Positions 43,592-52,095 of a DNA stretch of 64,000 bases are shown one piece after another. The notes beneath the pieces are model-generated. The model ran no database searches. It was not told the DNA's origin and saw only the letters and a program-made list of their open reading frames with translations. Both the position numbers and the translations under genes were made by a program. Every line of letters begins with the position of its first letter. The first letter of the stretch is position 1. Location of the stretch: contig CP121691.1 of NCBI GenBank assembly GCA_038396585.1, positions 2,294,001 through 2,358,000 on the forward strand, read 5' to 3'. This DNA comes from Vallitaleaceae bacterium 9-2. GTDB taxonomy: Bacteria; Bacillota; Clostridia; Lachnospirales; Vallitaleaceae.

Positions 43592-44221
43592 TTAATAAAA
43601 ATTTTTCATCTTCTCCTCATAATCTTTTAACTGGTTTTTCCATTTTTTCTTGTCTTTTTTTGTTATCTCACGAATTATTCTACACGGATTTCCTGCTGCA
43701 ATTACATTGCAAGGAATATCTTTTATCACTACTGAACCCGAACCAATTACCACATTATCTCCGATAGTTACTCCTGGATTAATAATAACGTTCCCTCCTA
43801 TCCAGACATCCGAACCAATTGTAACTGGTTTGGCATATTCAAGCTCCATGTTTCTTACTTCGGCATCAATTGGATGCCCTGCTGTATATATGCTTACATG
43901 TGGGGCAAGAAAAACATTATCTCCAAAGATAACATAGTTTTCATCAAGTATTGTTAGGTCTGTATTTGCATAAAAATGTTTTCCAAATTTCACCCTATCA
44001 CCATGATCAAAGTAAACCGGCGGCGTAAGTATCATATCGTCAGGAGCACTATGGAAACATTTTTTTAATTCTTCAAAGGCAGTTTTGTCATGCCAAAATT
44101 CTGATTCATTGAATTTTTTCTGTGCCAAATGTACTCTATCAAAACTGTCACCTCCAACACGATATGGATTATAAAGTTGTTCCGAAATCATTCTTTCCCA
44201 TTCTTTTTTATTGATGTCCAT
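43592..44221 (-). CDS. Maltose/galactoside O-acetyltransferase (hexapeptide repeat family)
   Basis: 209 aa from the ATG at 44221 behind GGAGGG. An N-terminal Mac-type domain (MISEQLYNPY; KFNESEFWHD) is followed by a left-handed beta helix. The catalytic loop contains HVSIYTAGHPID with the active His, then VWIGGNVIINPGVTIGDN and GSGSVVIKDIPCNVIAAGNP. Acetylates a sugar hydroxyl from acetyl-CoA. Second gene of a tandem pair. Confidence 0.9.
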   Translation of the reverse strand: MDINKKEWERMISEQLYNPYRVGGDSFDRVHLAQKKFNESEFWHDKTAFEELKKCFHSAPDDMILTPPVYFDHGDRVKFGKHFYANTDLTILDENYVIFGDNVFLAPHVSIYTAGHPIDAEVRNMELEYAKPVTIGSDVWIGGNVIINPGVTIGDNVVIGSGSVVIKDIPCNVIAAGNPCRIIREITKKDKKKWKNQLKDYEEKMKNFY

Positions 44222-44247
44222 CTTTCCCTCCAATTTTTTTCTGTAAT

Positions 44248-44868
44248 TTATCTCAAGTTACTTTCTTCATCCAGATCATTTTTTGAAATCTCTCTGCCTT
44301 TATAGTAATATTTCATATCACTTTCATTAATCTCGCGGATTACCTTGCAAGGATTCCCTACTGCCACTGAATTTGCAGGAATATCATCAATCACTACACT
44401 TCCAGCTCCAATTACAGAATTTTCTCCAATTGTCACCCCCGGACATATTGTAACTCCAGCACCAATCCAGCAATTATCTTTAATTGTAACCTCATCTGCA
44501 TACATATATTCTCTCATATCTGGATTGATGGGATGTCCAACTGTTGCAATCGTTACTGCAGGTCCAAACATTACTTTCTTTCCTATAAGTATCTTTTCAT
44601 CATCTACAAAATTACAATTAAAATTGACATAGGACCCCTCTCCAATTTCTATATTATTTCCATAACAACAATAAAATGGCGGTTCAATCCAAGCTTTAAT
44701 TTCTTTTCCAAACAGATTATTCATATGCTGTTGTCTACTTGGTATATCATCAGGTGTACTTGCATTGAATTTCATCATATTCTTTTTGCATTTAACTCTC
44801 TCTTCTGGCAGTCCCTCACAATAATCTGTAAAAAGTTTTCCAGATGTAATTCGCTCTCTCATTGTCAT
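44248..44868 (-). CDS. Galactoside O-acetyltransferase-like protein (hexapeptide repeat family)
   Basis: 206 aa from the ATG at 44868 (GGAGGA 9 nt upstream; ATGs at 44877 and 44862 are possible). The Mac domain reads MRERITSGKLFTDYCEGLPE; the beta helix has the catalytic TVGHPINPDMRE and GAGVTICPGVTIGENSVIGA. It is a diverged paralogue of the next gene, 26 bp away. Two such enzymes in tandem, divergent from an AraC regulator, suggest control by a sugar or cell-wall signal. Confidence 0.88.
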   Translation of the reverse strand: MTMRERITSGKLFTDYCEGLPEERVKCKKNMMKFNASTPDDIPSRQQHMNNLFGKEIKAWIEPPFYCCYGNNIEIGEGSYVNFNCNFVDDEKILIGKKVMFGPAVTIATVGHPINPDMREYMYADEVTIKDNCWIGAGVTICPGVTIGENSVIGAGSVVIDDIPANSVAVGNPCKVIREINESDMKYYYKGREISKNDLDEESNLR

Positions 44869-44877
44869 AATCAACAT

Positions 44878-45282
44878 TCCTCCATAACTTGTTTTCTCTT
44901 GTTAAATCATTTACCCATTTATATTGTTTATAATACCTATACACGGCTGATAATTTAATCATTTCATCTAGATTTATTATAAAATATAAAACGATTATCG
45001 GAACTCTAAATAAAGCACCCCATAATTACGGAAAACATGGCGAAACAACACCCCCATACAATCTTATTTTCTTGCACAGTTGCAATAGTCTACCATTGGA
45101 ATATCTTCCTTTGTATCTATGAATATAATAGTATCTTTTCTTTATAAACTTATATTCCCTATTTCTATCATGTAATAAGTATGTTATAATTTTAATGCAT
45201 TAATTTATTTTTTTCAGCCAAAATCATACCACTTTATATAACAATCATGCGCAAACATAATAATTGAGGAGGACTATAACTT
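44878..45282. other. Intergenic region between acetyltransferases and AraC gene
   Basis: 405 bp, strongly AT-rich, containing the divergent promoters. TATAAT-like boxes are abundant (for example GTTATAATTTTA near 45190), but none pairs with a clear -35. I see no gene, RNA or repeat here. Confidence 0.4.
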
Positions 45283-46176
45283 ATGAATTTGAATGTGCTA
45301 AAAGATTCATCTGAAATTATTTATTATAATAATCCATCTATTCCCATTTATGTAAAAAAAAGTAACTTGAGCTCATTCACTCATAAAGAAGCTCTCTGTC
45401 ACTGGCATGAAGATGTAGAATTTCTAATACCTGTCAAAGGGCACATTTCATATAATATTAATGGTCAAAATATTATTGTAAATAAAGATGAAGCCATCTG
45501 GGTCAATTCCAGACAAATGCATTATGGATTTTCCAATGATTACACAGATTGTGATTATATATGTCTTGTGTTTAACCCAAAAACACTATTCACTCTTCTA
45601 AGTGTCCAACAACAGTACGTCACTCCAGTTTTAGAATGTAGTATAACTGAGCTGATAATAAAAGCTGACAATGAATTAAGTAGAAATCTTCTTAACTCTA
45701 TTCGTCAGCTATATCACCTTTATGAATTTGAACCCACTAATATTGAATTAAAAGCAATGAGTCTCCTTTATCAAATCTGGGAATATCTTTTTTTACTATT
45801 GAAACCTTATTTCCCTCAGGATCTTTCTAAATATGATTCTAATTTAACCACAATGAAACAAATGTTATCATTTATCTATAATAATTACGATTCCAAAATT
45901 TCACTTTCTGATATAGCCATGGCAGCTAATATTGGCAAAAGTAAATGCTGTAAACTATTCAAACAATATTTAAATCACTCTCCAAATCAATATTTAAATT
46001 CTTATCGGCTTGATAAAAGCATTCTACTTTTAAGGGATTCCACTTTAACTATTACCGATGTTGCATTTGCATGCGGTTATTCCAATCCAAGCTATTTCTC
46101 AGAGATATTTATTAAATTTAAAGGATGTACACCGTCTGAGTACAGGTCAAAGTATAACTCATTGAATATAACTTAA
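45283..46176 (+). CDS. AraC family regulator with N-terminal cupin
   Basis: 297 aa. N-terminal cupin: HWHEDVEFLIPVKGHISYNI and IWVNSRQMHYG. C-terminal pair of helix-turn-helix motifs: ISLSDIAMAANIGKSKCCKL and ITDVAFACGYSNPSYFSEIF. Typical of carbohydrate-responsive AraC regulators. RBS TGAGGAGGA. It is divergent from the acetyltransferase pair, its likely target. Confidence 0.9.
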   Translation: MNLNVLKDSSEIIYYNNPSIPIYVKKSNLSSFTHKEALCHWHEDVEFLIPVKGHISYNINGQNIIVNKDEAIWVNSRQMHYGFSNDYTDCDYICLVFNPKTLFTLLSVQQQYVTPVLECSITELIIKADNELSRNLLNSIRQLYHLYEFEPTNIELKAMSLLYQIWEYLFLLLKPYFPQDLSKYDSNLTTMKQMLSFIYNNYDSKISLSDIAMAANIGKSKCCKLFKQYLNHSPNQYLNSYRLDKSILLLRDSTLTITDVAFACGYSNPSYFSEIFIKFKGCTPSEYRSKYNSLNIT

Positions 46177-46205
46177 ATCATGTAACTCAAGTATTTTATT
46201 GGTAT

Positions 46206-46330
46206 TTACTTCCATAAATATTGTGCACCTTCTAACACAATAATCTTTTTCAAAAGTCCACTTGCTTTAACTCTCTTTCCTATTATTAATCTTTCATACT
46301 CCTGACCTGCTCCCCAAAATCTAATCCAAT
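46206..46330 (-). pseudogene. 3' fragment of an unidentified gene next to IS3
   Basis: A minus-strand frame reading FWGAGQEYERLIIGKRVK and ending LEGAQYLWK at a TAA (46206-46208). It looks protein-like but has no start, and stops lie just upstream near the IS3 end. Probably the remains of a gene broken when the IS arrived. I do not recognise the family. Confidence 0.35.
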
Positions 46331-46399
46331 ATAAATGTTAGTCACTTTATGATTGAGTAGCACCCTTTTTTTGGTCCATATTTAAAGTTAAAATGTTCA

Positions 46400-47239
46400 T
46401 TATGAAATCGATTTTTCGTTATGATTTTGGGCAAATTCGGATGGTGTCATGTGTGTTAGTCCAGAGTGAGGTCTGAATTCATTGTAGTCCAATCTCCATG
46501 CCTCGATTTTTCCTTTTGCGTCATCTAATGATATGAACCAACTTACATTTAGACATTCGTCTCTAAGGCTCCCGTTAAAGGATTCGATGACTGCATTATC
46601 TGTTGGTGTCCCTGGCCTTGAGAATTCGAGTTTGACTTTGTTGAAGTAAGCCCAAGAATCTAATGATCTAGAAATAAACTCCGGGCCATTATCCACTTTG
46701 ATTTTTTTCGGGAATCCCCTTTCAAGGCATATCTCACTTAACTTAAGTGCAACATGTTCACCCTTGATGGATTTATCAACATGTATTCCCACACATTCTC
46801 TGATGAAAGTATCAATGATAGTTAATGCTCTGAACCTTTTTCCGTTAAAAGTCTGATCTGAGACGAAGTCCATTGCCCAGCATTCGTTTATTGCTACAGG
46901 TTTATTTTTATCTGGTACCCTAGGAGAACTAATTCTTTTTCGCCCACTTTTGTTTCGAAGATTTAAGCCCTCTTGTTTATAAATACGGTACACTCGCTTA
47001 TGATTTACTTGCCAGCCTTCACGTTGAAGCAAGACATGGATCCTACGATACCCATACCTAATCCTTGTTGTTGCAATTTCTTTGATTCTCATTCTGAGGA
47101 AGGCCTGCTCATCCTTAATGCTACTGTATCTCAGTGTTGAACGATTATGCTTTAAAACTTTACATGCCCTACGCTCACTAACCTGAAAACATACCTGTAG
47201 GTAGTGAACTAATTCATTTTTTTCCGCAGGCTTTACAGC
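46400..47239 (-). CDS. IS3-family transposase OrfB (integrase core)
   Basis: About 280 aa in the frame entered by -1 shift at the A-AAA-AAG site. It starts AVKPAEKNELVHYLQVC, then the helical SERRACKVLKHNRSTLRYSS region; the first in-frame ATG is at 47092. The DDE triad is intact: Asp in CWAMDFVSDQ, Asp in KVDNGPEF and Glu in NAVIESFNGSLRDE. As the OrfAB fusion it catalyses copy-out transposition. Nothing visible prevents activity. Confidence 0.9.
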   Translation of the reverse strand, partial: AVKPAEKNELVHYLQVCFQVSERRACKVLKHNRSTLRYSSIKDEQAFLRMRIKEIATTRIRYGYRRIHVLLQREGWQVNHKRVYRIYKQEGLNLRNKSGRKRISSPRVPDKNKPVAINECWAMDFVSDQTFNGKRFRALTIIDTFIRECVGIHVDKSIKGEHVALKLSEICLERGFPKKIKVDNGPEFISRSLDSWAYFNKVKLEFSRPGTPTDNAVIESFNGSLRDECLNVSWFISLDDAKGKIEAWRLDYNEFRPHSGLTHMTPSEFAQNHNEKSIS

Positions 47240-47511
47240 TTTTTTGATATGACATCTTGTAGCATTGACTTATCTAGACTTAAATCGGCAACCAATTGTT
47301 TGAGCTTTCTATTTTCCTCTTCGAGTTGCTTGAGCCTTTTCATATCACTGGGCAACATACCTTCATATTTTTTCTTCCAACGATAAAAAGTTTGTTGGGT
47401 GACTCCAAGTTTTCTGCATACTTCTTCAACTGGAGTACCTAATTCTGCTTGCTTTAGAGCAAAGGCAATTTGTTCTTCTGTGTATCTTGTTTTTTTCATA
47501 GATTGGACCAC
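47233..47511 (-). CDS. IS3-family OrfA (helix-turn-helix, leucine zipper)
   Basis: 92 aa. RYTEEQIAFALKQAELGTPV and GVTQQTFYRWKKKYEG form the DNA-binding helix-turn-helix. LKQLEEENRKLKQLVADLSL is the leucine zipper. The end of the frame, SKKL, contains the slippery heptamer A-AAA-AAG (47239-47245 complement), where ribosomes shift -1 into orfB. Confidence 0.92.
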   Translation of the reverse strand: MVQSMKKTRYTEEQIAFALKQAELGTPVEEVCRKLGVTQQTFYRWKKKYEGMLPSDMKRLKQLEEENRKLKQLVADLSLDKSMLQDVISKKL

Positions 47512-47636
47512 TCCTTTTGTATAATTTTATCACTTTTTTAACATTTAAAGTGGACTAATTTATTGGGGCGAGTTCAAAAAATTTGATTTGGTGATTGAAA
47601 AAAATGAGGAGAACTAGGAAGATCGTTAAATAATAA

Positions 47637-47677
47637 AAAAAGGCTTGCTTCTTATTATAGAGAAACAAGCCTTTTTA
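47637..47677. terminator. Bidirectional terminator
   Basis: Stem AAAAAGGCTTG / CAAGCCTTTTT with runs of A before and T after, so it can act on both strands. The short in-frame tail just left of it (VIEKNEEN then stop, plus strand, 47597-47620) may be the end of a gene cut by the IS3 insertion. Confidence 0.75.
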
Positions 47678-47956
47678 AAGTAATATCTACTCTCATAATG
47701 AATCTCATTATGTTCAAATAAAATTATAGAGATAACTCCTGTGTTTTCTCGGTTTATCTTAATCAAAAGTTACTTTTAAAAATGAAAAATTATTAGTCGC
47801 TATAGATTTAGGTTTAAGATTTAATCTTTCGATAATCAATTTGTCGAAATCAAATATAGAAATACTTAGAATATATCGAGTACCGAAAGAAAAGTATCAA
47901 ATAATTTTACTAGTTCGGATATTTTGTAAGATAGTTGAAACTATTTTAATACTTTT
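47678..47956. other. Intergenic region right of IS3
   Basis: 280 bp of AT-rich sequence with no supportable gene. It follows the end of the ABC permease gene on the minus strand. Confidence 0.4.
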
Positions 47957-48721
47957 TTAAAAATCCGTCTCATTAAATTTTTTGAATCCGAATATCAGTG
48001 GTACTAATAACCAAAATAAAAGAACCAAAATGCTAAATAAAATAGTATTATCTAAATTAAACATCCCTATTTTGATTAATGTACTTAATGATTTTTCAGG
48101 AAGGAACGATAAAAACAAATCTGAAAACCCTTCAGGAAATAGCTTAACCAGAGCAGGAATAAACATTATTCCTAATGAAAAAGTAATTCCGCCAGAAACT
48201 GATTGGAAATAAAACGACCCAGTTGCACTAAGAATACTATAGAATATAACCATAAATAGTGTTCCTATTAGTTTACTAAGTACAGTTTGATGAAATAAAG
48301 GTATTGTTTGCATTTCGTACATAGATAAAACTAATTGGTCTAGTCCTAAAATAGTCAAAATCAATATAACGCCTACTCCTATACTTAATAGTAATACAAA
48401 TAAAATTTTAGACAAATAAAACTTATGGCGAAGTGGGGTTATTGCTAAAGACGTGTAAACTTGTTCAGTAGTAAATTCTTTAGCAATAAAGTTCGCAAAA
48501 AATATAACAAGCATAATTGTTACTACATCCATTCCTAATAAAGATACATCCAATAATTCTATTGATGATAAATCTATAATCTGTTTCTTTTGAGTAACAT
48601 TTAAAGTAAATAAAAAAGTTAAACTAAAAAAAATACTTAATACTCCTAAAATTATTACGTAATTTCTATTTTTCTTTAAATTAAATGTTTTTTTAAAATC
48701 TGCTTTAATCAAATATCTCAT
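47957..48721 (-). CDS. ABC-2 type transporter permease
   Basis: 254 aa with six predicted membrane segments. N-terminus MRYLIKADFKKTFNLKKNRN, then alternating hydrophobic stretches (VTIMLVIFFANFIAKEFTTE; IGVGVILILTILGL). The motif around FIAKEFTTEQVYTSLAITPL is typical of ABC-2 exporters of the bacitracin/lantibiotic-immunity type. Preceded by AAAAGGAG, 1 bp after the ATPase gene, with which it forms an exporter. Confidence 0.85.
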   Translation of the reverse strand: MRYLIKADFKKTFNLKKNRNYVIILGVLSIFFSLTFLFTLNVTQKKQIIDLSSIELLDVSLLGMDVVTIMLVIFFANFIAKEFTTEQVYTSLAITPLRHKFYLSKILFVLLLSIGVGVILILTILGLDQLVLSMYEMQTIPLFHQTVLSKLIGTLFMVIFYSILSATGSFYFQSVSGGITFSLGIMFIPALVKLFPEGFSDLFLSFLPEKSLSTLIKIGMFNLDNTILFSILVLLFWLLVPLIFGFKKFNETDF

Positions 48722-48722
48722 T

Positions 48723-49634
48723 TTATATCTCCTTTTGTTCTGAAATGTAATCTACTTTACCTTCCGTAATATCAATAAAAAATTCTTCTAATGTTGGTTG
48801 TACATCCTTGAGTTGATAGAGTATTTGATGATTCTTACTTGCTAATGAACCAATAAGTCGTGAATCCAGTCCTCTAACCTCTAATCCTTCCAAACGTCTA
48901 ATTGTATTTCCACCGTTTAATTTTAGAACTTTTTCCATCTCTTCTAAATTTTCAGCTTCAACATAGCTATAAGTAGTTAAAGTTTTTTCATTTAACTCGT
49001 CTATACTCATATTAGCAAGCAACTTTCCACGAGCAATAATAATTACTCTATCTGCTACTGCTTGGATTTCGCCCATAAGGTGGCTAGAAACAATCACCGT
49101 TTTCCCTTCAGATGATAACTTCTTGAGTAGTCTGCGAATCCAATGAATTCCATCAACATCCAAACCATTAAAAGGCTCATCAAGAATCACAACATCAGGA
49201 TCATTAATCAATGCTGTGGCGATCCCTAATCTTTGCTTCATGCCTAACGAATAGGTTTTAACTTTATTGTCTTTAACACTTTCTAGTCCTGTCATTTTTA
49301 AAACCTCGTAAATTCTTTTTTGACTAATATTTGCAGCTATTGAAAAAAAATACAAATGCTGTTTAGCAGTTAAATCTACATCTATTGTTGCAGGATCTAT
49401 CAAAGTTCCAATTTTTTTAGTCGGGTTTTTATATGATTTATAATCGTTATCATCAACCGAAATATCTCCTGAAGTAGGATGAACTAAAGAAATTATCATT
49501 TTCATTGTTGTAGATTTCCCAGATCCATTAGGTCCCAAAAAACCTGTTACTACTCCTGGTGTAAATGTTATATTTAAATTATTTACTGCAGTTTTATTTT
49601 TATATTTTTTAGTTAGATTATTTAATCGTATCAT
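48723..49634 (-). CDS. ABC transporter ATP-binding protein (antibiotic-export type)
   Basis: 303 aa. Walker A GFLGPNGSGKSTTMKMI, signature TYSLGMKQRLGIATALI, Walker B VVILDEPFNGLD and the H-loop VIVSSHLMGE. The C-terminal ~80 residues (VEAENLEEMEKVLKLNGG) resemble the extension of BcrA/DrrA-type ATPases. It overlaps the end of the MerR gene by 17 bp, so the regulator and exporter are one operon. Confidence 0.92.
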   Translation of the reverse strand: MIRLNNLTKKYKNKTAVNNLNITFTPGVVTGFLGPNGSGKSTTMKMIISLVHPTSGDISVDDNDYKSYKNPTKKIGTLIDPATIDVDLTAKQHLYFFSIAANISQKRIYEVLKMTGLESVKDNKVKTYSLGMKQRLGIATALINDPDVVILDEPFNGLDVDGIHWIRRLLKKLSSEGKTVIVSSHLMGEIQAVADRVIIIARGKLLANMSIDELNEKTLTTYSYVEAENLEEMEKVLKLNGGNTIRRLEGLEVRGLDSRLIGSLASKNHQILYQLKDVQPTLEEFFIDITEGKVDYISEQKEI

Positions 49635-50403
49635 TTATTTTATTCCTCACTTTACTATAATATCCATAGGCCTCATCAATAAATTCGTTACAATAATTGT
49701 ATAGAAGTAAATCTTCTTCTGGCCATTCATTACTTTTACTTAATCCATCAGCAAAAACATTTCCCATTGCATGCTCTTTACTGCTAGCTAATGAAATGAA
49801 ATTAGACCATTTTTCACCTAATTCATAAATTTGTTGACTATCAATAGAAACATTACTACTCTTCAAAAATACTGCCTCTAAAATTAGTTTTTTCCACAGC
49901 CAGTAAATTTCGATCATTTCTTTTATTCTCGAATCGTTGTCCTTAAATGAATCTATTACTTCTTTACTATAATTTACTTCAGAGTGTTCAAGTATCGTTT
50001 GTTTGTTTAATTTCAATGTTAACTCAATCATTATATCTAAATCAAGGTCAACATTATTTGAAGCAATAATTGAAGTCACAGCTTCGATTATTGCTATATT
50101 CATTTTAATTTCCATTTCTTTTTGAAAAAGAATATCTGATTGCCTTTTTAATAGTTTTATAACATCTTCCTTATTGTCAATATCAGAAAGATGATTTTTT
50201 ATAATATTTAAAGGAACACCTAACTTTTTGTAAAATAATATCTGCTGAAGTTTTATTAAGTCTTTTTTAGTATAGTATCTTTTTTTGCTACTTTCTTGTC
50301 TATTCGCCTTTAATAAACCTATTTTATCGTAATATTGAATTGCTCTAATGGTAGTGCCTGAAATTTCAGCTAATTCTCCTACAAAATAAATTTTTTCAGT
50401 CAT
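49618..50403 (-). CDS. MerR family regulator of the ABC exporter
   Basis: 261 aa. The winged helix-turn-helix YFVGELAEISGTTIRAIQYY, then GLLKANRQESSKKRYYTKKD and IKLQQILFYKKLGVPL are textbook MerR. The long C-terminal effector domain (about 170 aa, helical) resembles the TipAS/antibiotic-binding class. Its own promoter has the lengthened 19-bp spacer MerR activators need (50424-50454). Drug-responsive control of the downstream exporter is likely. Confidence 0.9.
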   Translation of the reverse strand: MTEKIYFVGELAEISGTTIRAIQYYDKIGLLKANRQESSKKRYYTKKDLIKLQQILFYKKLGVPLNIIKNHLSDIDNKEDVIKLLKRQSDILFQKEMEIKMNIAIIEAVTSIIASNNVDLDLDIMIELTLKLNKQTILEHSEVNYSKEVIDSFKDNDSRIKEMIEIYWLWKKLILEAVFLKSSNVSIDSQQIYELGEKWSNFISLASSKEHAMGNVFADGLSKSNEWPEEDLLLYNYCNEFIDEAYGYYSKVRNKINDTIK

Positions 50404-50423
50404 AGTATAACCTCCTTATCATT

Positions 50424-50454
50424 ATTAAAACATATTACGTCGCGTCATATGCAA
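50424..50454 (-). promoter_or_regulatory. MerR-type promoter with 19-bp spacer
   Basis: TTGCAT (-35, 50449-50454 complement) and TTTAAT (-10, 50424-50429 complement) are 19 bp apart. The spacer holds an imperfect palindrome, ATATGACG-CG-ACGTAATAT. This geometry is typical of promoters untwisted by MerR-family activators. Confidence 0.7.
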
Positions 50455-50523
50455 GGGTTTATTGTTTTCTAAAATATGATTACCAATTAGAATGAATATT
50501 TCCCAAATATTCAATAATAAAAC

Positions 50524-50567
50524 AAAAAAATTGAAAAAAGTGTTTCCACCATTTTTCAATTTTTTTA
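50524..50567 (-). terminator. Terminator after the aminoglycoside nucleotidyltransferase gene
   Basis: Long AT-rich stem AAAAAAATTGAAAAA / TTTTTCAATTTTTTT overlapping the stop codon, with T's on both strands' far sides. Confidence 0.75.
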
Positions 50568-51316
50568 TAATTTTTTTAATCTGTTATTTAAATAGTTTAT
50601 AGTTAAATTTACATTTTCATTAGTCCATTCAATATTCTCTCCAAGATAACTACGAACTGCTAACAAAATTCTCTCCCTATGTTCTAATGGAGAAGATTCA
50701 GCCACTGCATTTCCCGCAATATCTTTTGGTATGATTTTACCCGTGTCCATAGTTAAAATCATACGGCATAAAGTTAATATAGAGTTGGTTTCATCATCCT
50801 GATAATTATCTATTAATTCCTCTGACGAATCCATAATGGCTCTTCTCACATCAGAAAATGGAATATCAGGTAGTAATTCCTCTAAGTCATAATTTCCGTA
50901 TATTCTTGTATTTTTTCGTTTTGCTTGGTAAAGCATTATGGTTAAATCTGAATTTAATTCCTTCTGAGGAATGTATCCTTGTTCATAAAGCTCTTGTAAC
51001 CATTCTCCATAAATAAATTCTTGTTTGGGAGGATGATTCCACGGTACCATTTCTTGCTGAATAATAATTGTTAATTCAATATATCGTAAGTTGCTTTTAT
51101 CTCCTATTTTTTTGAAATAGGTCTAATTTTTTGTATAAGTATTTCTTTACTTTGATCTGTCAATGGTTCAGATACGACGACTAAAAAGTCAAGATCACTA
51201 TTTGGTTTTAGTCCACTCTCAACTCCTGATCCAAACATGTAAGTACCAATAAGGTTATTTTTTAAATGTTTCCGAAGTATTTTTTTCACTTTATTAATTT
51301 GTTCGTATGTATTCAA
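50565..51316 (-). pseudogene. ANT(9)-like aminoglycoside nucleotidyltransferase, frameshifted at an A7 run
   Basis: Two frames together give about 250 aa of spectinomycin-adenylyltransferase-type protein. The first piece has the nucleotidyltransferase motif FGSGVESGLKPNSDLDFLVVV (split here as GSG...SDLDF), starting from a TTG at 51316 behind AGGAGG (a GTG at 51331 is possible). It stops at TAG after RPISKK. In the -1 frame the sequence continues IGDKSNLRYIELT, then MVPWNHPPKQEFIYGEWLQE, DVRRAIMDS and LTLCRMILT, as in ANT(9). The shift falls in seven T's at 51107-51113. The gene is inactive unless slippage or a sequence error explains it. Confidence 0.85.
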
Positions 51317-51331
51317 ATATATCCTCCTCAC

Positions 51332-51877
51332 TATTTTGATTAGTACCTATTTTATATCCATAGTTGTTAATTAAATAAACTTAATTTAGTTTATTTATAG
51401 ATTTCATTGGCTTCTAAATTTTTTATCTAGATAATAATTATTTTAGTTAATTTTATTCTAGATTATATATGATATGATCTTTCATTTCCATAAAACTAAA
51501 GTAAGTGTAAACCTATTCATTGTTTTAAAAATATCTCTTGCCAGTCACGTTACGTTATTAGTTATAGTTATTATAACATGTATTCACGAACGAAAATCGA
51601 TGAAAAAATTAATTATTAAGGGTTCCAAAGAAATCAAAAGAATAAAAAATATCCATATTATTATTAAATCTCAAATTTTTGCTAACAGATCATTATAAAA
51701 GTACTACCACTGGTAATAAAAAATGTAATTCAGTAGGCCTTTTTATGAAAAAAAGTATTAATTACTTTAAAATGGCGGTTTAAAAGTCATCATTTTTATG
51801 TTATCTAACTTTTGATAGAAAAGTAATTTCTTTAAGATATTAGTATTTAAATGGCGACTATTGGAGGTTAAGTTGCC
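51332..51877. other. AT-rich region between the ANT gene and IS256
   Basis: About 545 bp. It contains the ANT promoter side (minus strand) and scattered plus-strand frames (the longest at 51474-51698 has no RBS or recognisable motif). I see no convincing gene. Confidence 0.35.
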
Positions 51878-52009
51878 ATGAAATATACTAATTATTTTCA
51901 ATTCTTTCTTAGTGTTATTATTAAAAACAATTATCTATCATTTATAGATAAATATAACTATCAACGTGAATTCTCGTGTCAAATTGATAAAGTCCGTATA
52001 ATGGTGTAA
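51878..52009 (+). pseudogene. Small ORF interrupted by IS256
   Basis: An ATG behind TTGGAGG opens MKYTNYFQFFLSVIIKNN and runs about 36 codons to the left edge of IS256 before stopping inside the element. If the IS and one copy of the target repeat are removed, the frame joins the plus-strand frame from 53548 onward. That part overlaps a terminator, so coding there is doubtful. Confidence 0.3.
51977..51987 (+). repeat. Direct repeat left of IS256
   Basis: TGTCAAATTGA, repeated at 53537-53547. Consistent with a target-site duplication (the family usually makes 8-9 bp; two or three bases may be chance). Confidence 0.8.
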
Positions 52010-52095
52010 AAAGAAAATTCAAAAATAATGAGCCAAGTGCTCATCCTCGGTTATAATAAAATCACCACAATAATACAAAATCGAGGAGAAAACAA

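Larger units (their letters stand above)
46354..47576 (-). mobile_element. IS3-family insertion sequence
   Basis: About 1.22 kb. The ends are imperfect inverted repeats: left TGAGTAGCACCC...TGGTCCA and right (complement) TGAACTCGCCCC...TAGTCCA, with TTTAAA and TTAAAA blocks further in. Contains orfA and orfB joined by a -1 slippery site. No short target duplication is visible at these boundaries (GAT left, AAA right), so the ends may be off by a few bases or the flanks rearranged. Confidence 0.85.

Noticed and set aside
46351-46353. Target-site duplication of IS3
   Set aside because: The three bases on the left (GAT) do not match those on the right (AAA); no duplication can be claimed.
46784-46792. 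Possible second ICE att core (TATTCCCAC)
   Set aside because: Only 9 of 11 bases match and it lies inside the conserved IS3 orfB coding sequence.
51474-51698. Plus-strand frame of 74 aa left of IS256
   Set aside because: No ribosome binding site, very AT-rich, no recognisable domain, atypical composition.
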